Source of the DNA: Lottia gigantea
Lineage: Eukaryota > Mollusca > Gastropoda > Lottiidae
Length of the DNA stretch: 64,000 nt
Reading direction: 5' to 3'
NCBI RefSeq assembly: GCF_000327385.1
Contig: NW_008710662.1
Coordinates: 808,115 to 872,114 of the forward strand
Below are positions 1 through 13,120 of the stretch, in pieces. Numbering within the stretch: the first letter of the stretch is position 1; every line of letters begins with the position of its first letter. A program made the translations under genes and the position numbers. The notes under the pieces are model-generated. The model was not told the origin of the DNA and made no database searches. It saw nothing but the letters and a program-made list of their open reading frames with translations.

Positions 1-118
1 TGAAGTAGTTTTGAAGGAATTATGCAATTTTTGTACATATATGTAGTACTTCTGAAGACTATTTTTATTTATTCAAGACCCAAATTAGCTCCCAAAATTG
101 GCAAACCTGTTCCATTAA
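1..118 (+). mobile_element. MITE family I, 3' part (cut by window edge)
   Basis: Contains the family end: TTTGAAGGAATTATGC, TAGTACTTCTGAAGACTATT, TCAAGACCCAAATTAG and a diverged terminal repeat GGCAAACCTGTTCC. The rest lies outside the window. Confidence 0.75.
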
Positions 119-3100
119 TAGATGGCTATCAGTTTATCGTATATCATATAATATCTCATATTCTGTGAATGTTAGAACTCATTTTTCATATATAAAAAGT
201 TCAGTGTGTTGAAACGTAACTATATATTAATTTCTATCTTGCCTCAAGGTCGAGATAAGCGAATCTCTAAGTATCTCGGATTACCGTTGTGGGTTAAAGA
301 AGGTTAATCTAAGAAGGGGTATAAATCTACGATTACATCAAAAGAAAATTGAGGAGAGAGACATGGGCATAATTCACACGAGAATTGTTCAATACAAAAT
401 GAACATAATAACACGAGTAATGTAATGTACTACTTGCACCAAAACCTATCGTTGCAGAGCAATTCACTTAAAAAAATGTGGTCGGCAAAACTGGCTTCAA
501 TATAATGATTAACGCAACACTACAATGCTAAACCTTCAGTGTAAATTGGAACCATATTATATGGGAACCCATGGAAACATGAACATGAGTAGGTACCATG
601 CTAACGGTAGTTATGTAAGGAAATACACACTTATCATTGCCTATATTGTTGGCAGATTGACTAGCAATCACCTTTAATACAGAGCTGACTTTAAACTATT
701 TATTTTGTGCTAACTGAAAAACATTTCCTGATTAATGTAGAATATCGGTAGATGATTGGGCACTGATTTTAATGTTATTGAATCAATCATGCGATTGAGA
801 TAGTTCTTATTTTGTTTTTGCCTTTATTCGGATTATATTGTAATTTGTTCGCAAAGTTTCTGAATATTGGACACTTCGCAATATTACATTTTGTATCCCT
901 TAAGTCCTATTTATACGGCGATATTTAAACATGTATGTATTTTCTGCATTATATGCAAATTGTCGCCATTTAAACAGGACACACTGTTCGATTTATGACA
1001 AAATGTAATAAATATTTAAGTTTTTCTTACATTTTCATGACACCCAGATGTACCGTTAGAAGAACAGCAAAGGTCTTTCGTGAAAATGTTGAAATGTCGT
1101 GCACTTAATCCAGCGCTATTGACATAGAATCTTACGCGCTCATATTACGTAAATCAAAATGCTGAAGTTGCTGCTCGTTTACTTAAGTGCTTATTGGCCA
1201 TACGTACATATTTTATGTTATAAAGAGTTACGGAAGACTTTTTTCACCTTAGTCATGTAACTCTTCCTACGAGGCAACTGCACCCAAACCTATTACTATT
1301 ATGCAATAAATTTACATCAAGAAGTGATCAAAGCTAATATGAAAAGATGAATGTCGAATGTCACTGGCCAAAACATATTGAATTTGGCCTGGAGTGGAAA
1401 TTGGTTATACAAACAAGGCAATCTAATATTATGAACTTTCAACTTATTGACAAGAAAGTGTGTATTAAACCATACATGAATGTAATTAGAAATTAGATGT
1501 ACAACCTCCTTACCATCCACTTCAGATAGATTGTAACAAGATTGTTAAACACATCCTATTGATTCTCGCTCTATAGCTTTAAGGCATTCCATCCTGCAAT
1601 CCTAGCTTATTACTAAGTACGAAAGAAAAACAACGGAAGCGCTGCTTTAACGTATAGTATTACTCCGTCATTACTGTTTTGTGTTACATTACTAAAGCCC
1701 GCATTAGGATTTGAGTAAATACAGTTATAAAATCACAAACATAAACGATCAAAGGAAGAAGAAGAACCACTTAAAGCTAGATTCCTTTAGGCATGCAAAA
1801 TTATATACTATACATAGATTTTTCCAGTTATTTTTAACAAGCCGGCCATGCAAACAATAACGCCTACACACAGTCGCTTATAAGTTGCAGTTAAAAAGTA
1901 GACATTTTCATGGCAGAATTCTTAGTCTTAAAATGACTATGTAAATGAGTAAAATGAGTACTATTACTATGGATATTGATATTTATTTCAAGATTTTGTC
2001 CGCACCAATATCCATATTGCCATTTGCACGCGATTGTGTTTAAATTTGGGCTTGTGCACATTGGAACATTTGGATCAATTTGAACTGTTTTTATGCCACA
2101 TTTTATGCCATTCTCTCGTACGTCTAATAACTATCATCTCGTATTCGAGATGTTTGACGGTTTCCTGTGAAGGAGGCCTATAGATTTTCAACAACTTGCA
2201 ACAAACGCTTTGCATACTTTTATCAGAAAAGTAGATTGTGGGCCAAACTGGAATGTTGATAATGGTAGCGATAGTGATCACTTGTTGAAGGACTTTATCG
2301 AAAAGCTGCCATTGTGTGATATGTTATTGGAATATCTGTGCGTGCAGATTGCTCATTAATACTGACTACATGGAACCAAACTCGACAGGAAACAAAATCA
2401 TTAATTTGAATCTTAGGTCAAAGATCTCAATATCTAATACATCGTCTTACATTCATTAGATAACTAACAAGAAACGATTTATATCTTATCTCTTGACTGA
2501 TAGTCATTGAAGAAAACAATGAAGTGTTGTTAATTTAACACATGTAGGGCTTTCAGAACAGATTGTAATGAACCAATACAATACCAATATATCAACGTGA
2601 TGGGCGTTAGGAATGATATCCAAACAGAATTCTGAGATTTCGTCTCCTCTAGGGCAATAAAGACATCAATACTATTGTGTAAAATAGAACCATTATAAAA
2701 GGTTTATAGATCTTTAAGAGGCGTCTAAGGTTTACATTGTTATTGGCAGAATCCGAGAGCAACTAAATTTTTAACGATAGTTTTCAACTGAACGTATCTT
2801 GTATCTTGGAGAATCTGATAAATCAGTAGATTTAGTGAATCTGAATCGGTGACTGAATTAACACCATCTACCACCAGTTGTTCTTCTTGCTACTTGAATT
2901 GTGTAGTTGACCTGGGCGGTCAGAATCAGCGACCACACAATTGAAAGCAATATGTACATTAGTGATAACCATTATCTGTTCCCTTTCCCCATTAATATGG
3001 TTAGCAACGTGTGTTTTTTCGCGACAATCTAGCCTTGTTCAGTTTTATTGCATGCAAAAAAATCATTTCCGTTTTGTATTGTTTTTCTATATCTAATTGG

Positions 3101-4650
3101 TTCGCGTGACTTTTGGCTATTTAAAATACAAATGTCGGTTCTCCGGTTGCTATTTAGTCTCTGAAAAGTCAATCAGTTCTCAGTGTACAATGTACATATT
3201 GACTGATACTTTATTATAAACTTCAATGGAATCTGTTCAGTTTATATTTTGAAGCAGCCATGACCTACGAATAATTGACAGTCAATATGAACTAAAAGCA
3301 TTTATTGATTTGATTTCTTAGGATCATTACAGATCCCTATACCCGGTAGATTACGCTAAGTTCATGAGAACGTGGTATACCTGATACCAAGAATGACATG
3401 GCCGTGGTTCACCATTCAGAGTGTGATTTGAGTCTTGAATATAATATATTATGTAAAAAGTCTTCAGGAGTACAAGAAATATACGAACATCGCATACAAC
3501 CTTCAAATATACTTTGAACTAAAAATTTCCAGTTCTATATATATTATATAATGTCTTTTCTATATATGGTGGTGTCTGAGGAAAAGACGACTTTTGTTTG
3601 AAAATAATAATAATTCTGGACACACCTGGATTTGAAAAAAACACTTAGCTGATACAATTCTCGTTTCTGAACCAAAGTACTATTGTTAAAACGGCTAGCG
3701 AATCTTTTACCATTACGGGGACAATGAAGTGTCTTTTTCAGTATTTTTAACTAACTTCAGCAGTTAATTCAAAAATAGAGGTACAAAGCAACCTCTTCTG
3801 TTGACAGCAGGATCATACCTGATCAATCAACAAGACACTTATTTGTCATTAAGACAGCGTTTATGTCGACAAGTCCTGTTTTAAAATATACATACAATGA
3901 CAAGTATATGTACATGCGGTTATTGTTTCTATTGTCGTGCAAACATACATTAGTATGATACCCTTTTGTTTCCATTCAATGAAGTATGCCAATCACGTCT
4001 ACTTGATTGTGTTGTTCCGTACACAATAGCAAGATAATTAAGGCCGTTGTCTAAGACATGGTGTTATTCACAAATCTCTTAATATCCCACATCAAACATA
4101 TGGTAAACCCATCTCAATCGCCAGATCGAAATAAAAAGAAAAATATTTAATTAGATTTATGTAATTAGAGATCTGGTAACACCTCACTAATTAATAATTT
4201 CATAAATGGTGAGAAACTCACTTGCGACACCGTAACAGGAATGATATGCATTACATCTTACTCGATAAACAAAAGGTTGTAAAGGATTCGGTCGCAAGGT
4301 GTCTGGAAATGCGAATATATTGTCTCTTTTGCGACATTCAACATGAATGTGATATGGAGCTTAATTTCAAATGTCTGAATCATTTAAAAGAATAAGTTAA
4401 GTCCTAGGGGCGAAGAAGGGCAACATTGACGATAAACTAGATGATATTTCCCAGGTATACTGCTTCTATTAACACATGGTTATTTATTATCTAAACTCTA
4501 TTTACCTAGAAAGAAATTATTACGACAACCATATTACTTTAAATTTATACACGCTCACGCTGCTGTTGTGTCAATATATCCTACGTCAGTATCAAATTTC
4601 CTATACTGAACAGTGACCAGTGTTCACTACCAAACTACGGCCATCAGAAA
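119..4650. other. Gene-free stretch
   Basis: Apart from the partial MITE at 3550-3712 I see only AT-rich unique-looking sequence; the ORFs at 1317-1520 and 2075-2281 (minus) have no protein character. A short hairpin AATTGTGTAG...CCACACAATT lies at 2898-2943. Confidence 0.6.
3550..3712 (-). mobile_element. MITE family I, partial
   Basis: Reverse copy with GAGGAAAAGACGACTTTTGT, CTCGTTTCTGAACCAAAGTA and AATTCTGGACACACCTGGAT, matching the family 5' half; terminal repeat not intact. Confidence 0.55.
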
Positions 4651-4659
4651 AGAACAGAA

Positions 4660-5700
4660 TACTGTAAGTCATCGAAAGAGCAGATAAATGTATGTCATCA
4701 AAAGAACAAGAAAAATATAAGTCATCAAAAGAATCAAAGAGTGAAAGTCATCAAAAAAGCAGAAGAGTGTAAGTCATCAAAAGAACATGAGAATTTAAGT
4801 GGTCAAAGGAACAGATAAATGTATATCATTAAAAGAACAGAAGAGTGTAAGTCATCAAAAGAACAGAAGAGTTAAGTCATCAAAAGAACAGAAGAATGTA
4901 AATCATCAAAATAACAAGAAAAAGGTGAGTCATCAAAATAACAAGAAAAATGTATATCATCAAAATAACAAGAAAAATATAAGTCATCAAAAAAGCAGAA
5001 GAGTGTAAGTCATTAAAAGAACATGAGAGTGTTAGTGGTCAAAGAAACAGATAAATATATCTTCAAAAAATAGATAAATGCTTGTCATCTAAAAACGGAT
5101 ATATGATGTATGTCATCAAAAGAGCAGAAGAGTGTAAGGGCCGTATGATGAGCTCTTACCTTGACTAAAGTTGAACTTTGGCTAAAGTCGAAAATTAGAA
5201 AATGAAAGCCTTAATCCTAACTTTGTAAAGTTCGACTTCAGCCAAAGTTCAACTTCAGTCAAGGTAAGAGCGCTGCATACGGCCCTAAGGCTTTCATTTT
5301 CTACATTTGATAGTCAAATTTAAACACGACTTTCGTAAAGATCGACCAGTGCATACCTAAAGTTCGACTTAAGTCTAACTTTAGTGAAAGTTTAGGTAAA
5401 CTGCATATGGCCCTAAGTCTTCAAAAGAACAGATACATCTATGTCATCAAAAGCACAAGAAGAGTGTTAGTCATTATAAAATAGATAAATGTATGTCATC
5501 AAAAGAACAGAAGAATGTATGTCATCAAAAGAACAGAAGAATGTAAGTCATCAAAAGAACAGAAAAATGTAAGTCATCAAAAGAACAGAAGAGTGTAAGT
5601 CATCAAAAGAACAGAAAAATGTAAGTCATCAAAAGAACAGAAGAATGTAAGTCATAAAAAGAACAGAAGAATGTAAGTCATCAGAAGAAACTAAGTGACC
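4660..5700 (+). repeat. Minisatellite, about 26-bp unit
   Basis: Units of GTAAGTCATCAAAAGAACAG plus AAGAAT, diverged at the left and tidy at 5490-5690; interrupted by the palindromic MITE at 5135-5417. Short frames inside are repeat products. Confidence 0.9.
5135..5417. mobile_element. Palindromic MITE inserted in a minisatellite
   Basis: Ends TAAGGGCCGTATG and CATATGGCCCTAAG, with an inner copy CATACGGCCCTAAG at about 5276-5289. The first half folds on itself (GCTCTTACCTTGACTAAAGT with ACTTCAGTCAAGGTAAGAGC). The 26-bp repeat resumes directly on the other side, so insertion came after the array formed. TAAG may be the target duplication. Confidence 0.75.
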
Positions 5701-6116
5701 AAAGCACATTAAAACATAGGTATTCAGGACATGAGTAGATATAATTTAAGTCACCTTCTTCAACAGCTCAAAAGATACAGAGTAGACGCCAGCTATATTT
5801 TATTCCTAATAATACATTTAATAATTTCATTGTATGTAACTAAACGAATTAACACAGAATATCAGTATAGGTGTTTCAAGGCTAAAATAATAAAAACTAT
5901 GTTCTGATATATAATCCTATTAAAAGGCTCATTTAGATATAGTTTTAATACCCGGGCTCAGTGTCTGTCTTGATTTATGAGAAAAGGGAAAACAAGCTGA
6001 TTTACATGTCTATGAAAAATTAATCAATCGGACCATTAATCTGATCATGTTCCTAGAACACAAAGGCAACTGCAAAAAATCACCCTGAAAGACCGGAAGA
6101 AATGTCTACCTTAAGG

Positions 6117-6539
6117 CTGCGATTACATGATGTTATTTTATCTAATTTCAGATCAGACCGGCAGTTCCTCTTTGTTTCTATATTTGTTCCACCCTAGGCC
6201 TGTACATTTGGGAGAATCAAACCCTCCCTTCCCAGAAATAAAATTAAACTTAACTTCAAAACTTGATTACATGTGTCTGTATGATGATTCCACAAAACCG
6301 TCAATGTATAAAGGGAATCCGAGTGGTATTGGGTCAAGAAACAAAGGAGGATAGGAAAGTCTCCCATTTTTACACCATGTGTCGGTAGCCGTCCACAAAC
6401 GCAAGAAATCACTCAATCCATTGCGCTTAGGGAGGTGTTGAGTTTTAGTTTGACACGTCTTGTAAACAGATAATTGAATTTGCTCTGGTTCGTGTTTTAT
6501 TGTGTTTGCGCTTGAAATTGCGTACACATGTAATCGCAG
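6117..6539. mobile_element. Short inverted-repeat element, 423 bp
   Basis: Terminal repeats CTGCGATTACATG at 6117 and CATGTAATCGCAG ending at 6539 are exact inverses over 13 bp. Overlapping short frames inside (about 75-86 codons on both strands) resemble nothing known. Superfamily unknown. Confidence 0.6.
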
Positions 6540-7320
6540 TTATATGATGTACGATCCTACAACGCCAATGATACAAATTTGAATTTTATCACCTATTCCG
6601 TGATCGAAGCGAGTACTCCGATGTTAACAATCCGAATATACCATTTCAACCTATTTAGTTATTGCAGGACCAAAAGATTATCTATCCGAGGGTAGTATTT
6701 CCATATATATGCCGTAATTTAAGCGTGGAATCTATACGGACGCGCGATTAGCCAACACAAATCCAGCTGAATACATCCACATAGAAATCAAGGCTATTAT
6801 CATTAATTCTTATTCTTTTCGCAAAATGCACCAGTTTATTTTGCAAAATTACTGTCCATAAACGGATGTAAATGAAATGAAATGCATTAAGCACCAAACT
6901 GGCTATATTGCCATAAACAGGTGTAGGGTTTTTTTGTTTATGTAAGGGTTCCAAGAATTTCAAGTAAATGGTATACATTTTTAAATATGTTCACTTACAT
7001 CATTCAATATTTTGTAACATTACATAACTTAATAATATTTTTATAAAAATGATAATTGCTCGTAACATATCAATTAAGTTAATAATTTAAGGTTGCGTGA
7101 CACTGCTATTGCAAAGACATTCCTTGAAAGCAAGCAGGAAATACATTTTACGGTTTACCGCACACCAGTGCATAAACTAAACACGTTGTTTTCTATCGTT
7201 TTCACTTGAAATCCCTCAAAATACGTCAGTTTGTTATAAACTATCTCAATTATACTCTCTTATAAATGCAATTATACCACTTATATCAAGATGAATTTTG
7301 AGGAGAGCACGAAAATGCTA

Positions 7321-7640
7321 TTAAAGGTACACGTAGCCTTCCGTTGACCAATCTTGACTTAAGTCTCAGAAACGGGAATTATTTAGTTAAGCTAATTAGT
7401 AATTATATTCAGAGCTTACCAACCAAATTTACGCCTTCAAATCCACGTGTGTGCAGAATTATCCGCGTTTCAAATCAAATTGACGACTCTTCTTTTCTTG
7501 ATACTCCGCCAGTTTGAAATATATTTGAAGGAATCATGCGATTTTCGTGCAGTTTAAGTAGTTTTGAAGACTATTTTTAGATATTCAAGACCCAAATAAA
7601 ACCCCCGAGAAAGGCGAAACATGTCCTTTAAAATATACAC
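7321..7640 (+). mobile_element. MITE family I, near full length
   Basis: TTAAAGGTACACG at left, then GTCTCAGAAACGGGAATTAT, TTCAAATCCACGTGTGTGCA, CGACTCTTCTTTTCTTGATA and the 3' terminal repeat GGCGAAACATGTCCTTTAA. About 320 bp, no coding content. Confidence 0.8.
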
Positions 7641-8470
7641 CAAAAACAATTTCATTCACACAGACTTGAAACCTGGTGTTGATATTGATAATAATATTCT
7701 TCAAGATTTGTTGTAACTTAATCAATGGTTTTTGTATGTTGTTGCATAAACAATAATTTAGAACATTTAGATACGCGATGAAGTCTCAGACATTCAATTA
7801 AAATGAAAATTGAAATGATTAGAATCATCATTAGAATCATCAATTCGTTTGAAATATAAATTTTTATGCATTACTGTTTTCTCATTTATGTGCCAAAATC
7901 CGACTGATTCAGATTTTCGAATGGTATAAAAAGCCGCCACTAAGCTATGAATAAATGCACACCCTTAAAGCTGAATCATCAATATTTTGTTTATGCCAAA
8001 ACTCATTGCTGACTACAAAATAATTATTTATGAACACTATGTAGTATCCCCAAATCATAATTATTCAATGAATGTTCGTCAACAGAAACAGTAACATTTC
8101 AAAATAAATTTGTCTTTGCTATACAGACTAAATTCCGAAACGTTTATATCAGAGCGTTCATAAATCTTCTAACTGTCCTCAGCAGATCACACCTTCAATT
8201 TCTAAACACAGCTATTAAGTAATCAGTCTTTTAATTCACAATAACATTGATTATTTCTAATCTGAAATTTTAGTCCAAATCAAAAAAAAAAATTAATTAT
8301 TGCAGCATGTATGTGAAAGTTATATATTATATATGCAAACAAGACGAAAGTGTGTTATTTATGGTTGTATATAAAAATTAAGTTTTTCTATGTAATTTTT
8401 GCATCATAAACGCAAAATTTCATTGTTGGTGGTGCTAACCAACTGATAGTTTTTACTGTGCGTATATAAT

Positions 8471-8747
8471 AAAGGGACAGATTCGCCATTTTCGGGGAAT
8501 GATTTGATGTGGAATATAATTAAGTCTAGAGATGTACGAAAATCGCGTAATTCTTTCAAAAATATTTCAAACATTCAATTTCACATCCTATTTCTATACA
8601 TGACAGAATCGTCTTTTTAAATTTGAAACAAAAATAATTCTGATACAAGGATTTGACGGTGAGCTGTGAACATTATTACTTATTGGCATGACTTACTAAT
8701 TCCCCCGTTTCTGAGACTAAGGTACGATTGGCGAACCTGTTCAGGTT
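8471..8747 (-). mobile_element. MITE family I, reverse copy
   Basis: Left end AAAGGGACAGATTCGCCATT then TTCGGGG, and right end with CCGTTTCTGAGACTAAGG and TTGGCGAACCTGTTC, the inverse of the 7321 copy. It directly abuts a family III element at 8755. Confidence 0.75.
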
Positions 8748-8754
8748 TTCTAAA

Positions 8755-8930
8755 CATTAATGTGTATCGGGGAAACTAATAGCAGCGATTTGCACCATTC
8801 ATATTTTAAGGCACACGTCTGTGGTTCCTGTAATTCCATTAAAAATAAGCGTTTTATGACCTATGTGCCATGCTATCAGTGTCCCGGTACGTTTCCGATA
8901 CATATAAAAACCCGCCCATTCAAGGGTTAT
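8755..8930 (+). mobile_element. MITE family III, partial
   Basis: AGCAGCGATTTGCACCATTC, TTTTAAGGCACACGTCTGTG, AAGCGTTTTATGACCT and TCAGTGTCCCGGTACGTTTC match the body of 12268-12507; terminal repeats are missing. An open frame here is a by-product. Confidence 0.7.
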
Positions 8931-9094
8931 GTATGTCAATTCTGGTCATGTATCCACGGAAGTATTTGTGTATATTATTTATGATGATGCATGTGCATAT
9001 TTATGCCTATATCCTGTGAGTCGTCTATATAATAATCAGGTTTAACCATTCTAGTTTCCACTGCACGTTATACATGCATTTCACCATTAATTGC

Positions 9095-10370
9095 GTATAT
9101 ATCCATAAAGGTATATATTCCAATCATGGTGGTATATATATAAAAAGGTACATCAGTGTCATATACCAGTGACGCTCATATGTTAACTTGTACACTTGAA
9201 GGTATATAAGTTATTCATAGTGGTATGTATAATAAAAAGGTGTCACCAGTAGTGGTGAGTATACATAAAGGTACATCGTATACCATAAACAGACAAATCT
9301 ATACATGAACACAATGGTATATGTATGTCTGCTATGGTGGCATCATGTCTTCATCGAGTATGGGATACATCATTTATAGTGGTAAGTATACAAGAAGGTA
9401 TAAATCTATGTCATCAATGGTGGCAAGTGTACATTAAAGTACATCGTTTACATTAATGGACATATGAAGGCATGTATGGTGGTATGTGTACCCGGCGTAT
9501 CAATGGTGGAAGGTATGCATAAAGGTGTTATTTATGTATGTCTTCAATGTTGGTAGGTATCCAAAAAGGTTTTATTTATGAATGTCTTCAATGGTGGAAG
9601 GTATCCAAAAAGGTGGTATTTATGTATGTCTTCAATGTTGGTAGATACCCATAAAGGTGGTATTTATGTATGTCTTCAATGTTGGTAGGTATCCAAAAAG
9701 GTGGTATTTATGTATGTCTTCAATGTTGGTAGATACCCATAAAGGTGGTATTTATGAATGTCTTCAATGGTGGAAGGTATCCAAAAAGGTGGTATTTATG
9801 TATGTCTTCAATGTTGGTAGATACCCATAAAGGTGGTATTTATGTATGTCTTCAATGTTGGTAGGTATCCAAAAAGGTGGTATTTATGTATGTCTTCAAT
9901 GTTGGTAGATACCCATAAAGGTGGTATTTATGTATGTCTTCAATGTTGGTAGATACCCATAAAGGTGGTATTTATGTATGTCTTCAGTGTTGGTAGATAC
10001 CCATAAAGGTGGTATTTATGTATGTCTTCAATGTCGGTAGATACCCATAAAGGTGGTATTTATGTACTATGTCTTCAATGTTGGCAGATACCCATAAAGG
10101 TGGTATTTATGTATGTCTTCAATGTTGGTAGATATCCATAAAGGTGGTATTTATGTATGTCTTCAATGTTGGTAGATACCCATAAAGGTTGTATTTATGT
10201 ATGTCTTCAATGTTGGTAGATATCCATAAAGGTGGTATTTATGTATGTCTTCAATGTTGGTAGATATCCATAAAGGTGGTATTTATGTATGTCTTTAATG
10301 TTGGTAGGTATCCATAAAGGTGTTATTTATGTAAGTCTTCAATGGAGGAAGGTATGCATAAAGGTTTGGT
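9095..10370 (+). repeat. Minisatellite, 44-bp unit
   Basis: Unit AAAGGTGGTATTTATGTATG plus TCTTCAATGTTGGTAGATAC plus CCAT, about 19 good copies from 9530 to 10370. The left 9095-9530 holds older, diverged units (CATAAAGGTAC, GGTGG.A.GTATAC). Confidence 0.92.
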
Positions 10371-10802
10371 ATTTATGCCAGAACATTCGCCCTGAGTTTA
10401 GTATTAGGTTTAGATTAGGTTTTGCGTGTATTTTATGTCCTTAAACTATTACTAGATGTCTAGATTTAAGACTTGTTACGACAAGTTGAATCCAACTGAG
10501 TTTATCATTACAAATCTCTTTACTGATAGACGGACTTCACAATAATAGAAAAATATACGTTGGCGACGTTTCCTTTAGACCTGTTTCCATTAGGTTTAAG
10601 TCATTGATTTTATGTAATTATAAGTCTGATAATAGTTGTTTTCACCTTTCTTGTTTAACAGGGAAGTTTTATGAACAATGTTCTTTTATCTTGATATCAT
10701 ATTCTTTTCTCTGACCTTAACTGATAATACTGACCGTTAAACCAAATGAAATAAAATTTGACATTTAACCAAATGAAATAAAATTTGATCTTTAAAATCT
10801 TT

Positions 10803-10976
10803 AATCAATCGCTAAGTGACGAACTAGCGAAGGGAATCTAGTAGATGCCACCAGTTTCTTATGTTCTTATTTGTGCAAAATCCTTTGATGGAATCCGCTC
10901 AATCGCTGAGTGACTAACTAACGAAGGGAATCTAACAGATGCCCTTATGTTCTTATTTGTGCAAAATATTTTGATC
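10803..10976 (+). repeat. Two-copy tandem duplication of about 95 bp
   Basis: AATCGCTAAGTGACGAACTA... and AATCGCTGAGTGACTAACTA..., each followed by CGAAGGGAATCTA and TTATGTTCTTATTTGTGCAA. A 27-bp duplication (CCAAATGAAATAAAATTTGA) lies just upstream at 10741-10789. Confidence 0.8.
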
Positions 10977-11644
10977 TAGTCGTCGACCTGACCAATGAAA
11001 TCTGCCTCCATTCAGTTCGCAAACATTAGTGTTCGGAAATCGTTTTGATATTAGTGCTTGGCCATGTAGACTGCAATGAATCCGGGTAATATCTCTGAGT
11101 GGATCCGATTCATATCATAAACACGAACGGAATATTGTATTTTAGGTAATATTTTTAGTAATGAATACATTATACGGCTGGCTTGTAAAGTATCAATTTA
11201 CTATATTATACCTAAATGTTTACTGGACTGATATGATCGCGGGCACAAATATATTTGTTGACTTAAGTATATTATAGTTTTTAAACTTATAGCCTTAAAC
11301 CTCGGGTCCTAATTAAATATGGCAATTTCAAGAAATAATCCCTTAATCTTTATCAAATTATATTTCGCAATAACAACAATAGTGACAATGGAGATGTCTC
11401 CAGGACCAAGAATTCTTTTCTTTCCATACACTGGTACGAAAACAGGTTTTCTCTAAATAAACCATAATGAAGTATTAAAAATATGTTGTATTTTAATAAT
11501 GTGTTAATTTTTAATGGATTTTAACAAACGCTAGGTAAAGGGATAATTTCAGTTCCATGGAAATGCTATCGAGCAAATAGGCAATATTAAGCCTTACATA
11601 AAAAAAATGAAGCTGAACGGTTTATCGATTTAGATTTTAATAAT

Positions 11645-11965
11645 ACAGACTCGTCACACCGGACTGCTATTATTTGCAATCTTGCGGCGACCAAAAACGT
11701 ACTGGGCTGTGGAAAAACTTAAAGGATACGCGAGAAAAAGTTCCATAAAATTACAAATTCTTATAACACTCGCAATAAAACTGTTACCATATGCAATCAT
11801 ATTGTGTTCCCAAGACACGTTTCTAATAAAATCTATGGACTTTTGGACTCTATGGTGCGTTATCACTTACAGCACTTACCGAAATAATTCTGTATTCCGT
11901 GGCGATATCAACGGCAATAGCACGTACCATGCGATATCTGACGCTTCCTTCCAGAACACGCTCAT
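11645..11965 (+). repeat. Dispersed repeat (pair with 24347-24640)
   Basis: Shares CATATTGTGTTCCCAAGACA, CGTTTCTAATA and CGATATCTGACGCTT with the inverted copy at 24 kb. An open 101-codon frame spans it, but the two copies do not keep a common frame, so coding is unlikely. Confidence 0.6.
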
Positions 11966-12267
11966 AACGGACGCCTTTCAGGTTTGATGTGCCTATAATA
12001 GGTACGAACAAACTTGGGATCTTCTCTGAAAACTTCAACATGCTCGATACAGACAACATGAATATTTGATTTACACGATATGTACATTTACCACGACTGT
12101 TACTGTAAAATTAACTATAATTAGATAGATTTGTTGTCAAAAGTTGCTAAGGAATTGACCAAATGCTGAAGTATTTCAGTATAATTAAATTTCTTTTCTG
12201 TGAATTGGTAATGTCTACAAGCCATTTACAATGTCTGAGACACATTTGAACTAATCTGATATTAATT

Positions 12268-12507
12268 GAAGGGATAGTAAAGAGGTTTGCTCAACTTTTA
12301 TGTCTATTGGGAGACTAGCAGAAGCGATTTGCACCATTAAAACCATTCAAATTTTAAGTCAGACATATATGGTTCCTGGTACCACTAAAACTAAGCCTTT
12401 TATGACCTCGTAAAAGCTGAAAGTTGCAAATTGATGCTATATCAATGTCCCGATAAGTGTCCGATACCCATAAAAAAGTTAAGAAAACCTCTTTACAGTC
12501 CTTTTAA
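12268..12507 (+). mobile_element. MITE family III, full length
   Basis: Terminal repeats AAGGGATAGTAAAGAGGTTT and AAACCTCTTTACAGTCCTTT, 240 bp apart. The body has GAAGCGATTTGCACCATT and, inverted, GTTGCAAATTGATGC. Confidence 0.8.
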
Positions 12508-13120
12508 TGGAACATCTTCATTTTCTCGTTGCCAACACTAATATTTTGGTTCTCCGTCTTATAATTTAAATGCAAAAAACCTTTTAGAATATCAAATTTG
12601 AACTCGTGCTTCAGATCACAAATATGTCTCGTATTATAGTCAAATCAACCAAAATGCAATAACGGCAACAAAATGTGGTTGAAACAAGCAAGAGGATATT
12701 AAAACAAGTCAAAGGATCAAACAGTAAAAACTATTAATCTTAACGTCTGACAGAACCTGTAGATTAAAAGTTGTTTTGAGCCATAATTGTAGAAAAACTT
12801 TATTTGAAGAGGATATCAGCAGCACAATGACATAAAGAACATAGGCGCGATAAAAAATAAATACTGGTAATTTGATTAAACGATGAATTGCGATATGGAA
12901 TGTTTTATATTCGAAATTATCAATTACAGTTCTTCATTTCTAGTGCGCAACAATTAGTCTGGCATGATCAATTACATAAAAAAAGATCGACTTCGTATCA
13001 ATTTTAACTAGTCACGCCATTACTAATTGACATTAGGACAGCCATTAGCCATACTGTTATGAAAAAATCAGCCAATGATAATCCTTATGTATCGATGTAT
13101 AAGGATATGGATATACCGTT

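Larger units (their letters stand above)
5701..9094. other. Gene-free stretch with MITEs
   Basis: Contains the 6117-6539 element, two family I copies (7321, 8471) and one family III copy (8755). Between them (6540-7320, 7641-8470) nothing recognisable. Confidence 0.6.
10977..13120. other. Gene-free stretch
   Basis: Holds the dispersed repeat at 11645 and the family III MITE at 12268; otherwise AT-rich with no supported gene. Confidence 0.55.

Noticed and set aside
4799-5008. 69-codon Lys/Asn-rich frame
   Set aside because: Translation of the 26-bp minisatellite.
8760-8984. 74-codon Cys-containing plus-strand ORF
   Set aside because: Lies in a family III MITE copy whose other copies are not open.
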